DNA of 64,000 bases, from positions 40,001 to 104,000 of the forward strand of contig JAPDQK010000016.1 of NCBI GenBank assembly GCA_034505955.1, written 5' to 3'. This document shows, in pieces, positions 19,779 to 28,647 of this stretch. The stretch's first letter is position 1, and the number at the start of each line of letters is the position of its first letter. Made by a program: the position numbers and the translations under genes. Under the pieces are notes generated by a model. The model saw only the letters and a program-made list of their open reading frames with translations. It was not told the DNA's origin and searched no databases. This DNA is from Zhuqueibacter pondensis (lineage in GTDB: Bacteria > Zhuqueibacterota > Zhuqueibacteria > Zhuqueibacterales > Zhuqueibacteraceae).

Positions 19779-22634
19779 ATGATTAACCTAACATCACTCA
19801 AAATACTTGTGGGTGCCAATTTTTTACTCGTCGCTGTTTTTGCGCTGCAGTTAGCGCTACCGGCGAGTTCGGTTCTGGGTTCCATGTCGCAGCCGTGGCC
19901 GCAAGAGAATGCACGAATACCGGATTCCACAAGGCATTCAGACGCGTGGCGAAGCAACACCCTGGCGCCGCAGAACACGAAAGTATTTATTCCCCGTCTG
20001 GATCGCGCAGTCGGACCGCCGAACTATTTTCTTCCTCATCGCGAGCCGGTACGGCCGCGAGTCGGCCTGGCGCTGAGCGGCGGTGGTGCGCGTGCACTTT
20101 TCCAAATCGGTGTGCTGCAGGCTCTCGAAGAATATGAGGTGCCGATTGATTTCATTGCGGGCACCAGCATGGGCAGCGTCGTGGGTGGGCTTTATGCTGC
20201 CGGATACAGTGTCAAGCAATTGCGCGAGACCGCACGCACGATTCAGTGGCAAGATATCACCGTCGATACACCACCACGCACGAGCCTGTTTTTGGCACAA
20301 AGACAGGAGCGCGAACGGGCCTTCCTGCAAATTCGCTTCCAGGGTCTCAAACCCTACATTCCTCCAGCCATCACAGCCGGGCAAAAGCTGTTGACGGTAC
20401 TTACTGATCTCACCATGCGTGCCAATTATCAGGCCAGCATGGGCTTCGATCATCTCCGCATACCTTTTCGGACGGTGGCGACTGATCTTTACAGCGGGAA
20501 GGAGATCATCATTGCTGACGGCGATCTGGCCGAGGCGATGCGCGCCTCGCTGGCGGTGCCATTTCTGTTTGCGCCCCTGCCGCGCGGCGGCATGCTGCTC
20601 GCCGATGGTGGGTTGCTCAACAATATTCCGGTGGATGTGGCCAGACGTTACGCCGACGTCGTGATTGCGGTGGATGCCACCTCCAAATTGCGTGACAAGG
20701 ATCATCTCAACATGCCCTGGGAAATGGCGGATCAAATCACGACCATCATGCAGCGCGAGCAAACTCAGGCACAACGCCAGCGCGCCGATGTCGTCATCAC
20801 GCTCGATGCCCCGACCCGCACCTCTTCGGATTTCTCGGCAATTGATTCACTCATCGACACCGGCTATCGCAAAACACTCGAGCAAATTGACAAAATTCGG
20901 ACTTTGGCCAGGGGACAACCCACCGAACAACTTTTTTCGCACGGGTCTGCTCAAGTCTTTGCCATTAACTTTTTGGTGTTGCACAATAATGAGTCGCTTC
21001 AAAGGCCGGCTTTATCAGACACGATGCCGCACGCAGAAAAAGGGCTGCCGCGCGATATAACATTTGGCTTGCCACAACTCACCGCGAACCAATACTTGAG
21101 TCTTCATGGCGACAGCGTTGGCGTAATGCTCACTGCCGAGGAGATTCAAAAATGGGTCGAAGCGGTCTATGCCACCGGCCAATACGCAACGGTGCACGCC
21201 GAAATACGGGCTGATTCCTTGATGCTGGTGGTGCACGACAATCCCAGACTCGGCCAAGTCCATTTTAGCGGCAACACGGTGTTCCCGGATTCCACGCTGC
21301 TGAGCTGCATGCAGTCACGGCCGGGCGAGGTGATCAACCATCATCGCAGTGCCCGCGATCTGGTCGCCATTGTCGAGCGCTATCGCAACGACGGTTACGC
21401 GCTGGCAGAAATTCGTGACGTCAAATTTGACACGAGCACAGGCCTGCTGCACATCGATATTGACGAGGGCCGCATCGGCGAGATTGAAATCGAGGGTATC
21501 AATCGTACCAAAAATTTCGTGGTGTTGCGTGAGTTTCCGCAAAAACCTGGAGACATTTTCCACTCGGGCGTCAGCAGTCGTGGCGTTCGCAACATTTACA
21601 GCACCGGTCTGTTCGATCAGGTCATGCTCAATATTCGACGCGGGGCAAATGGGGCCATTGTCAAAATCAAGGTTCGGGAAAAACCTTTCAGGGTTTTACG
21701 CGTCGGCGGCCGTTACGACACCGAACGCGACACCAGAGGTTTCCTGGAAATGGGGGACGAGAATGCTTTCGGCACCGGCAGCAAAGTCTTCGCGTATCAG
21801 GAGATCGGCACGCGGGACCAACTTAGCCGTGTCGCTTTCCGCAACGACCGCATCTTGAAGACATATTTCAGTCTTTCCGCCAATGCCTACTATCACAAGC
21901 GCGAAAATTTTGTTTATCGTAATTTGCAACGCGACGCCGTTGGCGAGTATCTGGATGACCGGCTGGGATTGCATCTGGTGCTCGGGCAACAAATGCGCCG
22001 CATCGGCGCGGTCTCGGCCGAACTCCGTTTTGAAGAAGTGAATTTGAAAGCCCTCAAAGGCAGCGGCTATCCCACCGGCAACTCAACGCTGAACGCAATA
22101 ATCCTGCGCTCAGTGGTGGATACCAGAGACCGACTGCCCTTCCCCAGACACGGGCGGTATGTTCACGCCTTTTACGAGAACGTCTATTCCGAGCTCGGGG
22201 CAAAGGATTCGTTCTTTCGAATGCTGATGAGAATGGAAACTTTTCATTCACGAGGACCGCACACGCTTCACCCCAAATTGAGCATCGGCGCTTCAGACCA
22301 AACCACCCCGTTCAGCGAACAATTTCGTCTTGGCGGCCCGGACGAGGTTTATGGTCTGCGCGAGCAGGAATTGATCGGCCGCCATTTCACGCTGGGCAGT
22401 CTGGAATATCGTTATGAATTCCGGCGCAGGCCGATTTTTGATTTGTACTTCGGTCTGCGCTATGATTTTAGCGGGCTGTGGATCGATCGGCGCGACACCA
22501 ATTATCGCAAATTCCATCATGCATTTGGCCTCAGCCTCGCATGTGTAACTCCCCTCGGTCCGCTCAGTATCGCATATGGCAGATACGAAAATCTCAGGCA
22601 AAGCGTTTATGTGAGCATGGGGTACAGTTTTTAG
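19779..22634 (+). CDS. Patatin-like phospholipase fused to POTRA and Omp85-type beta-barrel (PlpD type)
   Basis: 951 aa from ATG 19779, which begins a signal peptide (MINLTSLKILVGANFLLVAV). The patatin domain (about 94-300) has the oxyanion loop GGGARA (101-106), nucleophile motif GTSMG (Ser130) and the catalytic DGG (Asp276). POTRA-like repeats follow (about 440-620; LGQVHFSGNTVFPDSTLL, IGEIEIEGINRTKNFVV). The C-terminal third is an outer-membrane barrel of the bacterial surface antigen (Omp85) family (EQFRLGGPDEVYGLREQE) ending in phenylalanine. PlpD-like proteins are type Vd autotransporters that hydrolyse lipids. All key residues look intact. Confidence 0.93.
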   Translation: MINLTSLKILVGANFLLVAVFALQLALPASSVLGSMSQPWPQENARIPDSTRHSDAWRSNTLAPQNTKVFIPRLDRAVGPPNYFLPHREPVRPRVGLALSGGGARALFQIGVLQALEEYEVPIDFIAGTSMGSVVGGLYAAGYSVKQLRETARTIQWQDITVDTPPRTSLFLAQRQERERAFLQIRFQGLKPYIPPAITAGQKLLTVLTDLTMRANYQASMGFDHLRIPFRTVATDLYSGKEIIIADGDLAEAMRASLAVPFLFAPLPRGGMLLADGGLLNNIPVDVARRYADVVIAVDATSKLRDKDHLNMPWEMADQITTIMQREQTQAQRQRADVVITLDAPTRTSSDFSAIDSLIDTGYRKTLEQIDKIRTLARGQPTEQLFSHGSAQVFAINFLVLHNNESLQRPALSDTMPHAEKGLPRDITFGLPQLTANQYLSLHGDSVGVMLTAEEIQKWVEAVYATGQYATVHAEIRADSLMLVVHDNPRLGQVHFSGNTVFPDSTLLSCMQSRPGEVINHHRSARDLVAIVERYRNDGYALAEIRDVKFDTSTGLLHIDIDEGRIGEIEIEGINRTKNFVVLREFPQKPGDIFHSGVSSRGVRNIYSTGLFDQVMLNIRRGANGAIVKIKVREKPFRVLRVGGRYDTERDTRGFLEMGDENAFGTGSKVFAYQEIGTRDQLSRVAFRNDRILKTYFSLSANAYYHKRENFVYRNLQRDAVGEYLDDRLGLHLVLGQQMRRIGAVSAELRFEEVNLKALKGSGYPTGNSTLNAIILRSVVDTRDRLPFPRHGRYVHAFYENVYSELGAKDSFFRMLMRMETFHSRGPHTLHPKLSIGASDQTTPFSEQFRLGGPDEVYGLREQELIGRHFTLGSLEYRYEFRRRPIFDLYFGLRYDFSGLWIDRRDTNYRKFHHAFGLSLACVTPLGPLSIAYGRYENLRQSVYVSMGYSF

Positions 22635-22697
22635 CGGCCGTTCCAGTAACACCCCATTGAAATGGATAAAACTCACGTCAATAATCGAGTCGCTTTT

Positions 22698-23012
22698 TCA
22701 ATTCGTGCCGTATTTTTCCCGAATTTTTTCGGCGGCATACCTTGACCGCGCTGCCGAATCCATCGGAATGCCCTGCTCCTTGCACCACGCCACCAGCTCA
22801 TCCACATCAACTTCTACCGGCTCGACTTGCATGCCCGTGGCACCGAATTGTTGCAATGCTTTTTCTGCGTTCTTCAACCACTCCGCATGAGTTTTCTCCA
22901 GTTTTCTCCATCCGCAGAAGCTTGCAACAGCGCCGGCCATTGCTCCGGCTTGAACCAGGCAACGCCAAAGATCACATTCTTTTGGTTTTCCATCTTTCAC
23001 CTCTCTTTCCAC
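22698..23012 (-). CDS. Small conserved-looking hypothetical protein
   Basis: About 104 aa from a GTG at 23012; an internal GTG at 23000 is an alternative, and neither has an ideal Shine-Dalgarno. The middle is hydrophobic, Ala/Gly-rich (LVQAGAMAGAVASFCGW). A charged helical tail follows, with a run reading PVEVDVDELVAWCKEQG. It starts 13 bp after the upstream permease stops, so it is probably the last gene of the exporter cluster. I do not recognise the family; the coding-like composition and tight spacing support it. Confidence 0.6.
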   Translation of the reverse strand: MEREVKDGKPKECDLWRCLVQAGAMAGAVASFCGWRKLEKTHAEWLKNAEKALQQFGATGMQVEPVEVDVDELVAWCKEQGIPMDSAARSRYAAEKIREKYGTN

Positions 23013-23025
23013 ATGATGGAAATCA

Positions 23026-24129
23026 TCAGCTCACCCGCTTGTGAAACTTCATCGCGCTGGCTGAAAGGATCAGCAACCCAAATACCGCCAGCGGAATAAT
23101 TTCATTCCACAGAAATTTGAGCGGTGTTGCTTTCAGAAAAATCTCGCGCACCAAATTGACATAATAACGCAGCGGATTGAGGTAGGTTACCATTTGCCAG
23201 CCCTTCGGCATGTTGGCGATGGGTGTCAGAAAACCGGACATCAAAAGCATAAAAATCATGAAAAACCATGAAACGAACATCGCCTGCTGCTGTGTGTCAA
23301 CCAGCGTTGAAACAAAAATGCCCAGGCCAAGGGTGGTGAGGAAATAAAGCAGCGTCACACCCAACAAGAGGAGGTAGCTTCCGGCAAGGGTGAGATCAAA
23401 CACCAAAAATGCGACTGCCAGCGTGATGTTGATTGCCACAAACCCGATCAGCAGGAATGGCAGGACTTTGCCGATGATCAGCTCGGCCGGTCGAATGGGG
23501 GTTACCATCAATTGCTCGAGCGTGCCAATTTCTTTTTCACGGACCAATCCCATCGAAGTCAGAAACACGGTCACCACAGTCAACAACACGGCAATGATAC
23601 CGGGAACCATGTAGTTTTTGCTGTTGAGATCCAGATTGTACCACATGCGAAATTCGTTGCGCACCGGCGCCACAGTTGGCGGAATGGAGAAGAGGTCCTG
23701 GGCGAATTCCGCAAGAATGCCCTGGGCATAACCCATGGCGATGCCGGCGGAGTTGCCATCCAGGCCGTCAACAACAATCTGGACATTCGGCAAAGCGGCA
23801 CGCTGGAGATTGCGCTCGAAATTGGGTTCGATGAAAATACCGATTTGCGCCTGCCAGCTATTCAGCGCCTGGCGGATGCCGCCTGGATTTTCCGCATATC
23901 CAATGAATTTGAAATACGGATTGTGAATGAATCGCCTTGACAGCTCGCGGCTGGAGGTGCTGTGATCAGCATCGTAGATAATCAACTTGATGTTCTTCAC
24001 GTCCATGGTCATGGCAAAACCGAGAAAGACGGTTTGCACCATCGGCGCCATGAACATGATGACCAGCATGGCGCGATCGCGAAAGACCTGGCGAAATTCC
24101 TTCTGAATCAAATAGAGAATCCGTTGCAT
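23026..24129 (-). CDS. ABC-2 type permease, YbhR-like
   Basis: About 367 aa from the ATG at 24129; longer in-frame starts (24153, 24189) exist and no ribosome site settles the choice. ABC-2 membrane protein layout: an N-terminal membrane segment, a large extracytoplasmic domain (about 45-175), then five C-terminal membrane segments. The family signature GLVREKEIGTLEQLMVTPI sits before the second segment. Such permeases pair as homo- or heterodimers with an ATPase to export hydrophobic compounds. It lies downstream of the second permease, matching the E. coli YbhF-YbhS-YbhR order. The substrate is not readable. Confidence 0.88.
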   Translation of the reverse strand: MQRILYLIQKEFRQVFRDRAMLVIMFMAPMVQTVFLGFAMTMDVKNIKLIIYDADHSTSSRELSRRFIHNPYFKFIGYAENPGGIRQALNSWQAQIGIFIEPNFERNLQRAALPNVQIVVDGLDGNSAGIAMGYAQGILAEFAQDLFSIPPTVAPVRNEFRMWYNLDLNSKNYMVPGIIAVLLTVVTVFLTSMGLVREKEIGTLEQLMVTPIRPAELIIGKVLPFLLIGFVAINITLAVAFLVFDLTLAGSYLLLLGVTLLYFLTTLGLGIFVSTLVDTQQQAMFVSWFFMIFMLLMSGFLTPIANMPKGWQMVTYLNPLRYYVNLVREIFLKATPLKFLWNEIIPLAVFGLLILSASAMKFHKRVS

Positions 24130-24211
24130 GAGAGCATGTTGTCTTTGGACCATGGCCGGTAGCGGAGTTGTCGAAATGCAACAGACCACGAGCCATGGTT
24201 AAGTGCTAAAT

Positions 24212-25312
24212 TCATGCTTCGATCGTCATCTTGAATCTTCTGGTGCTGACCATGAGCAGAAAAAAACCCAAACCGGCGAGCACCGCGAGTGGTGTCCAGA
24301 TTTCTGCAAGCGTATTGCCTTTCAACATCACCCCGCGAATGATTGGCAGAAAATAGCGCGCCGGAACGAGATAAGTGACCAACTGCAGCACCTTCGGCAT
24401 GCTGGCAATGGGAAAGATGAAGCCGGAAAGCATGACCGTCGGCAGCAGCGTCGAAATGAGCGCGACCATCATGGCGACTTGTTGCGTGTGTGCCGCCGTG
24501 GAAATGAGCAAACCCAAAGACAGCGCCACAAAGACGTATAATAGCGCGGCGAAAAGCATCAGGGCAATACTGCCAGTTATCGGCACCTCGAACCAAAAAT
24601 GAGCGACCAGCAAGACGATGATCGCATCCATGAAGGCAAGAAATATGTAAGGCACCACTTTGCCGATGACAATCTCGCTCGGGCGCACCGGCGATACCAG
24701 GATCTGCTCCATGGTTCCGGTCTCCTTTTCGCGGGCAATGGCGATGCTGGTCAGCAATGCCGAGATCATCATCAGAATCAATACCACCAATCCGGGCACG
24801 AAGAAATAGGTGCTCTTGAGGGTGGGATTGTACAAGATGTTCGTTTGCACCTCGAATGGCAGTCTCAAATCACGATTGGCATTGTAGGTTTGCAAAACAG
24901 CAGTAATGTAGTTACGAATAACTTGCGCGGTATTGGAATCACTGGCATCAATCAGGACCTGTACTGCGACTACAACCGGCCGTGCGATCATGTTGGCAAA
25001 ATCATGGGGGATGATGAGCATCGCCTTGGCTTCGCGCTTTGCAAAAAGATTTTCCACCTCGGACACGCCGGCATTTGAATGGCGGACCGTGAAATATTTG
25101 CTGCCCTCGAACGCACGCACCAGATCACGACTCGCCGGGGTTTGGGAATAATCAAGCACGGCCAGCTCGATGTGTTGGATTTCCATATTAATGGCATAGC
25201 CAAACATCAAAAGCTGGATTACCGGCATGACAAAAATAATCATCAACGTGCGGAAATCGCGGCGGATGTGGATGAATTCTTTGCGGACGATGGGGATGAC
25301 GCGTGAAGACAT
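24212..25312 (-). CDS. ABC-2 type permease, YbhS-like
   Basis: 366 aa, starting at ATG 25312 with AGGAGACA directly upstream. Same topology as its neighbour: one N-terminal membrane helix, a periplasmic domain (about 45-170), and five membrane helices after the signature IAREKETGTMEQILVSPVRP. The two permeases are diverged paralogues and likely form the heterodimeric channel of a YbhGFSR-type exporter together with the two ATPases upstream. Confidence 0.9.
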   Translation of the reverse strand: MSSRVIPIVRKEFIHIRRDFRTLMIIFVMPVIQLLMFGYAINMEIQHIELAVLDYSQTPASRDLVRAFEGSKYFTVRHSNAGVSEVENLFAKREAKAMLIIPHDFANMIARPVVVAVQVLIDASDSNTAQVIRNYITAVLQTYNANRDLRLPFEVQTNILYNPTLKSTYFFVPGLVVLILMMISALLTSIAIAREKETGTMEQILVSPVRPSEIVIGKVVPYIFLAFMDAIIVLLVAHFWFEVPITGSIALMLFAALLYVFVALSLGLLISTAAHTQQVAMMVALISTLLPTVMLSGFIFPIASMPKVLQLVTYLVPARYFLPIIRGVMLKGNTLAEIWTPLAVLAGLGFFLLMVSTRRFKMTIEA

Positions 25313-25347
25313 TGTCTCCTCGTTTTATTTGAACCGATTGGGAGATG

Positions 25348-25406
25348 GGGTGAGAGGGAGAGTGGGGGAAATCCAATTTTATTTTCTCCCACTCTCCCTC
25401 TCACCC
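25348..25406. repeat. Perfect 19-bp inverted repeat within the exporter cluster
   Basis: GGGTGAGAGGGAGAGTGGG at 25348-25366 is exactly inverted at 25388-25406 with a 21-bp AT-rich loop. It lies in the gap between the ATPase and the permease genes. It could be an mRNA-stabilising or attenuating hairpin, or a mobile palindromic repeat; no T-run follows on the coding strand. Confidence 0.7.
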
Positions 25407-25417
25407 ACTCTTTCTTT

Positions 25418-26143
25418 TCAGCGGTCTACCAAGTGAATAAAAACCTCCTGCATCGAGGCTTTGTCATATTTCACTTTCAGCTCCTTGGGCGAACCGAGCG
25501 CAATAATTTCACCCTGGTACATGATCGAGACGCGGCTGCAATGCTCGGCTTCATCCATGTAATGCGTGGTCACAAAAACCGTTTTCCCCTGCTGTGCAAT
25601 ATGATAAATCAAGTCCCAGAAATTGCGCCGTGCTTCGGGATCGACACTGGCGGTCGGTTCATCGAGAAAAACAATCGGCGGATCGTGCAACAGTGCGCAG
25701 GAAAGTGCCAGGCGTTGTTTATACCCCAGCGGTAACGCGCGCGTCGTTAGCCTGGCGCGCTCGGCCAATCCCAATTCTTCCAAAAGCTCAGCGCGTTTCT
25801 TGAACAATGCTTGCCGGGATAATCCATAGACCCCGCCGTAAAATTCAATGTTCTCTGCCGGAGTCAAATCGTCGTAGAGCGAGAACTTCTGGCTCATGTA
25901 GCCGATGTTTTGCTTGATTTTCTCGCTTTCTTTGAGAATGTCGAAACCGGCAACTCGCCCATTTCCCGAGGAGGGCAACAACAAGCCGCAGAGCATCCGA
26001 ATGGCGGTGGTCTTGCCGGCACCGTTGGGGCCAAGGAAGCCAAAAACCTCGCCCTCGTGCACGGCCAGATTGAGATTTTTCACCGCCTCGAATTTGCCGA
26101 AGCGCTTACCAAGGTTTTCGGTTTGGACGGCGTAGTGAGCCAT
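25418..26143 (-). CDS. ABC transporter ATPase, matching the C-terminal half of YbhF
   Basis: 241 aa. Walker A GPNGAGKTT (about 40-48), Q-loop (YMSQKFSLYDDL), Walker B IVFLDEPT, and H-loop VTTHYMDEAEH are intact. The signature motif is atypical: LPLGYKQ instead of LSGGQ, as recalled for the second nucleotide-binding domain of YbhF-like proteins. Together with the upstream ATPase it probably forms an asymmetric pair driving the YbhS/YbhR-like permeases. The start at ATG 26143 follows GGGGAAG. Confidence 0.92.
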   Translation of the reverse strand: MAHYAVQTENLGKRFGKFEAVKNLNLAVHEGEVFGFLGPNGAGKTTAIRMLCGLLLPSSGNGRVAGFDILKESEKIKQNIGYMSQKFSLYDDLTPAENIEFYGGVYGLSRQALFKKRAELLEELGLAERARLTTRALPLGYKQRLALSCALLHDPPIVFLDEPTASVDPEARRNFWDLIYHIAQQGKTVFVTTHYMDEAEHCSRVSIMYQGEIIALGSPKELKVKYDKASMQEVFIHLVDR

Positions 26144-26156
26144 GATCTTCCCCGGT

Positions 26157-26546
26157 TCAACTGACGAACCTGATGTTCAGGGGGTACCGGTATTTTATTC
26201 CTTCATTTGCCTTCACGGCGGCGATGATTGTCACGATCAAACCAAAAAACCCCACGCCGATCAGCAAAGGGATGCCAATCAGCAGCAGAATGAGTACAAG
26301 GGAAGCAATGATATAGATGGTCATGCTGATCTGAAAGTTCAAAGCTTCCTTGCCCTGATCGTTCACCAGTGGAAACTCATCCTTTTTGATCGACCAAATC
26401 ACCAACGGTCCGATAATGTTTCCAAAGGGAATGATGAAGCCCGCCAGGGCGGAAAGGTGACAGAACATCGCCCAGGTCCTTTCGTCTTTGGTGGTCGTTG
26501 ACATTGGCGTCGTGCTCTGGGGCATGGAGGTGTTTACGGTATCCAT
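26157..26546 (-). CDS. DUF4870 domain membrane protein
   Basis: 129 aa with an AGAGGAG ribosome site before ATG 26546. A Ser/Thr/Pro-rich N-terminus precedes a DUF4870 domain: WAMFCHLSALAGFIIPFGN, then IGPLVIWSIKKDEFP and DQGKEALNFQIS. About three to four membrane segments are predicted. Function unknown. It is wedged between the two exporter ATPase genes with gaps of 13 and 20 bp, so it is co-transcribed and may be an accessory membrane subunit. Confidence 0.9.
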   Translation of the reverse strand: MDTVNTSMPQSTTPMSTTTKDERTWAMFCHLSALAGFIIPFGNIIGPLVIWSIKKDEFPLVNDQGKEALNFQISMTIYIIASLVLILLLIGIPLLIGVGFFGLIVTIIAAVKANEGIKYRYPLNIRFVS

Positions 26547-26566
26547 TGGGAACTCCTCTTTTGGGG

Positions 26567-27493
26567 TTAGAATGCCACTTCTTCTTTCATCAACACCATA
26601 AAAGTATCTTCAATGCCCGGCTCAATCTGCCGCATGGCGGCAATCGGCTGTGGCGCGTGCTGCACAATTCTGTTGATCACATCATTTGCAAGCATCGCCT
26701 CGAAACTCACATGCAGGCAATCACCGAAAACGTGCACGGACTTGCTCGGCATTTCCTTTTTGAAATAGGGTACCAAAAGCTGTGGATTGGAGGCCGCCAC
26801 TTCGTAAAGCATATAGGGAAAATTTTTGGTTATGAAGCGCGGATCATCGAGCGCAAGCAGTCTGCCCTTGTGCATGAAAGCCACGCGATTACACAGCAGA
26901 GCTTCATCCATGTACGGCGTCGAAATCAGGATTGTGACACCCTCGTCACGCAATTGCCGAAGAATTTGCCAAAACTCGCGGCGGGATACCGGATCAACGC
27001 CGGTGGTTGGCTCATCCAAAATCAAAATTTTCGGCGTATGAATGAGCGTGCAGGAGAGCGCGAGCTTTTGTTTCATGCCGCCGGAAAGCTGCTTCGCCAG
27101 GCGGTTTTTGAACGGTTCCAGCTTGCTGAAATGATAAAGCCGGGCCAGTCGTTTTCTCTTTTCCGCCGGCGGCACGCCAAACAGATCGGCAAAAAACGTC
27201 AAATTTTGCTCGACCGAAAGATCAGGATAAAGCGAAAACCGTTGCGGCATGTATCCGAGAATGCTGCGAATCGATATGATATTGGTGCGCACGTCGTGAC
27301 CATCAATTTGCATCCGGCCTTCTTCGAGGGGCAGCAGGGTGCAGAGCGTGCGCATGGTTGTGGTTTTGCCAGCGCCATCCGGTCCGATCATGCCAAACAA
27401 TTCACCTTCCCGGATGGCGAGCGAAAGCCCATCCACTGCACGGACATTACCGTAGCTCTTGCCGAAGTTTTCGATGGTGATGATGTCAGCCAT
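26567..27493 (-). CDS. ABC transporter ATPase, matching the N-terminal half of YbhF
   Basis: 308 aa. Walker A GPDGAGKTT, signature LSGGMKQ, Walker B ILILDEPTTGVDP. The H-loop position reads STPYMDEA, so the usual switch histidine is replaced by proline-tyrosine, as I recall for some YbhF N-domains. A C-terminal extension of about 80 residues follows the core. In E. coli this domain and the following ATPase are one polypeptide; here they are separate genes with DUF4870 between. Confidence 0.9.
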   Translation of the reverse strand: MADIITIENFGKSYGNVRAVDGLSLAIREGELFGMIGPDGAGKTTTMRTLCTLLPLEEGRMQIDGHDVRTNIISIRSILGYMPQRFSLYPDLSVEQNLTFFADLFGVPPAEKRKRLARLYHFSKLEPFKNRLAKQLSGGMKQKLALSCTLIHTPKILILDEPTTGVDPVSRREFWQILRQLRDEGVTILISTPYMDEALLCNRVAFMHKGRLLALDDPRFITKNFPYMLYEVAASNPQLLVPYFKKEMPSKSVHVFGDCLHVSFEAMLANDVINRIVQHAPQPIAAMRQIEPGIEDTFMVLMKEEVAF

Positions 27494-27606
27494 TTTTTGA
27501 ATTTTTAAAAATTATTCAGCCCACATCCAATCTGACCAACAGTGGCATTCTGGAAGACTGCATCAGCCGGAATCTTTTTTGTCTCCGGTAAAACGCGTTG
27601 GTTTTA

Positions 27607-27634
27607 GATTGCAAAAGGATTTCTCTGAATGACA
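27607..27634. repeat. Dispersed GGATTYCTYTGAATGACA repeat
   Basis: GATTGCAAAAGGATTTCTC plus TGAATGACA here matches 55101-55129 apart from one base change and one inserted T. It lies in the 156-bp gap between the ATPase and the adaptor gene. Shorter relatives occur near 7631, 19518 and 51668. Confidence 0.5.
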
Positions 27635-27649
27635 TTTTCCAAACAAGCC

Positions 27650-28540
27650 TCATGAAGTCGGCGTGAGCGTTACAGACACCGGCATGCCATGCTTTAAAAT
27701 TTTATCGGGATTGTCCACCGTAATTTTCACTGCATAAACCAGCGCTGTGCGGCTTTCCTGGGTCAAAATGTTTTTCGGAGTGAATTCGGCTTTGGCACTG
27801 ATCCAGGCGACAACGCCGGTAAATGTTTGGCTGATACCATCAACTTTGATGTGCGCCGGTTGGCCGATCTTGATCAGCGGCAAATAGGTCTCAGAGACAT
27901 ATACTTTCGCCCACATCTTGGAAAGATCGATAATCTCCACCAACGGGGCATTGGGCGGGATGGTTTCCCCGGCATCGTAATAGCGCGTGGTGATCGTACC
28001 GCTCACCGGCGCTTTCACCAGCGCGTCGTTGATCTGCCGGCGCAAAAGCTTGGCCTGCGCTTCCAGCCCTTTTTCCCTGCTGGCGATGGAAGCCAGGGTT
28101 TGTTGAGCCGATTCGAGTGCGGTTTTGGCACGATCGTAGCCAATTTTCAAATCGTCGAGCACCTGCTGCGAGGCAGCATTTTTTTGAAAAAGGTCAAGAT
28201 AGCGTTCGTATTTGATTTTGGCATACGCATGATCATCTTGGGCACGACGAACATTAGTCTCGGCAATGCGATGTTGCACGGCCAGCTCCTGAAGATTTGC
28301 CCTTACCTGTTCGAGTTGATAACCGAGCTTTTCCGTATCCACAACGGCGACGGTTTGGCCGATTTGCACATCTTCCCCTTCATCGAAATTCACTTGCAGC
28401 AAATAGCCGCCGGTTTGTGCCGCCACTTTGATGGCCGTGCCCTCGAGGATGGCGCTGGCTTGAAAAGTCGAATTATTCTTTTTACTACAGCCTGTCACCA
28501 AGAGAAGGGATAGCAAGAAAAATTCAAGGAGAGATCTCAT
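27650..28540 (-). CDS. YbhG/HlyD-like membrane fusion lipoprotein
   Basis: 296 aa with a lipoprotein signal (LLLVTGC, lipidated Cys18). Layout: barrel-sandwich half, a long coiled-coil hairpin (about 75-190), second half barrel-sandwich (VKAPVSGTITTRYYDAGET) and beta-barrel. The stretch SAKAEFTPKNILTQESRTAL matches a characteristic region of E. coli YbhG. It would bridge the inner-membrane ABC-2 permeases to TolC, here tethered by lipid rather than by a membrane helix. GGAG lies 6 nt before ATG 28540. The TolC gene is immediately upstream. Confidence 0.92.
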   Translation of the reverse strand: MRSLLEFFLLSLLLVTGCSKKNNSTFQASAILEGTAIKVAAQTGGYLLQVNFDEGEDVQIGQTVAVVDTEKLGYQLEQVRANLQELAVQHRIAETNVRRAQDDHAYAKIKYERYLDLFQKNAASQQVLDDLKIGYDRAKTALESAQQTLASIASREKGLEAQAKLLRRQINDALVKAPVSGTITTRYYDAGETIPPNAPLVEIIDLSKMWAKVYVSETYLPLIKIGQPAHIKVDGISQTFTGVVAWISAKAEFTPKNILTQESRTALVYAVKITVDNPDKILKHGMPVSVTLTPTS

Positions 28541-28647
28541 ACACGCTCCATTTCATGCGCAAAATTGAGGCTGATGGATTTTTGTTCTCCAAACCGCGAG
28601 AAACAAAATCCGTTTGTCGCGTTTCCATCGCTTGGGCGAAACTTCAA

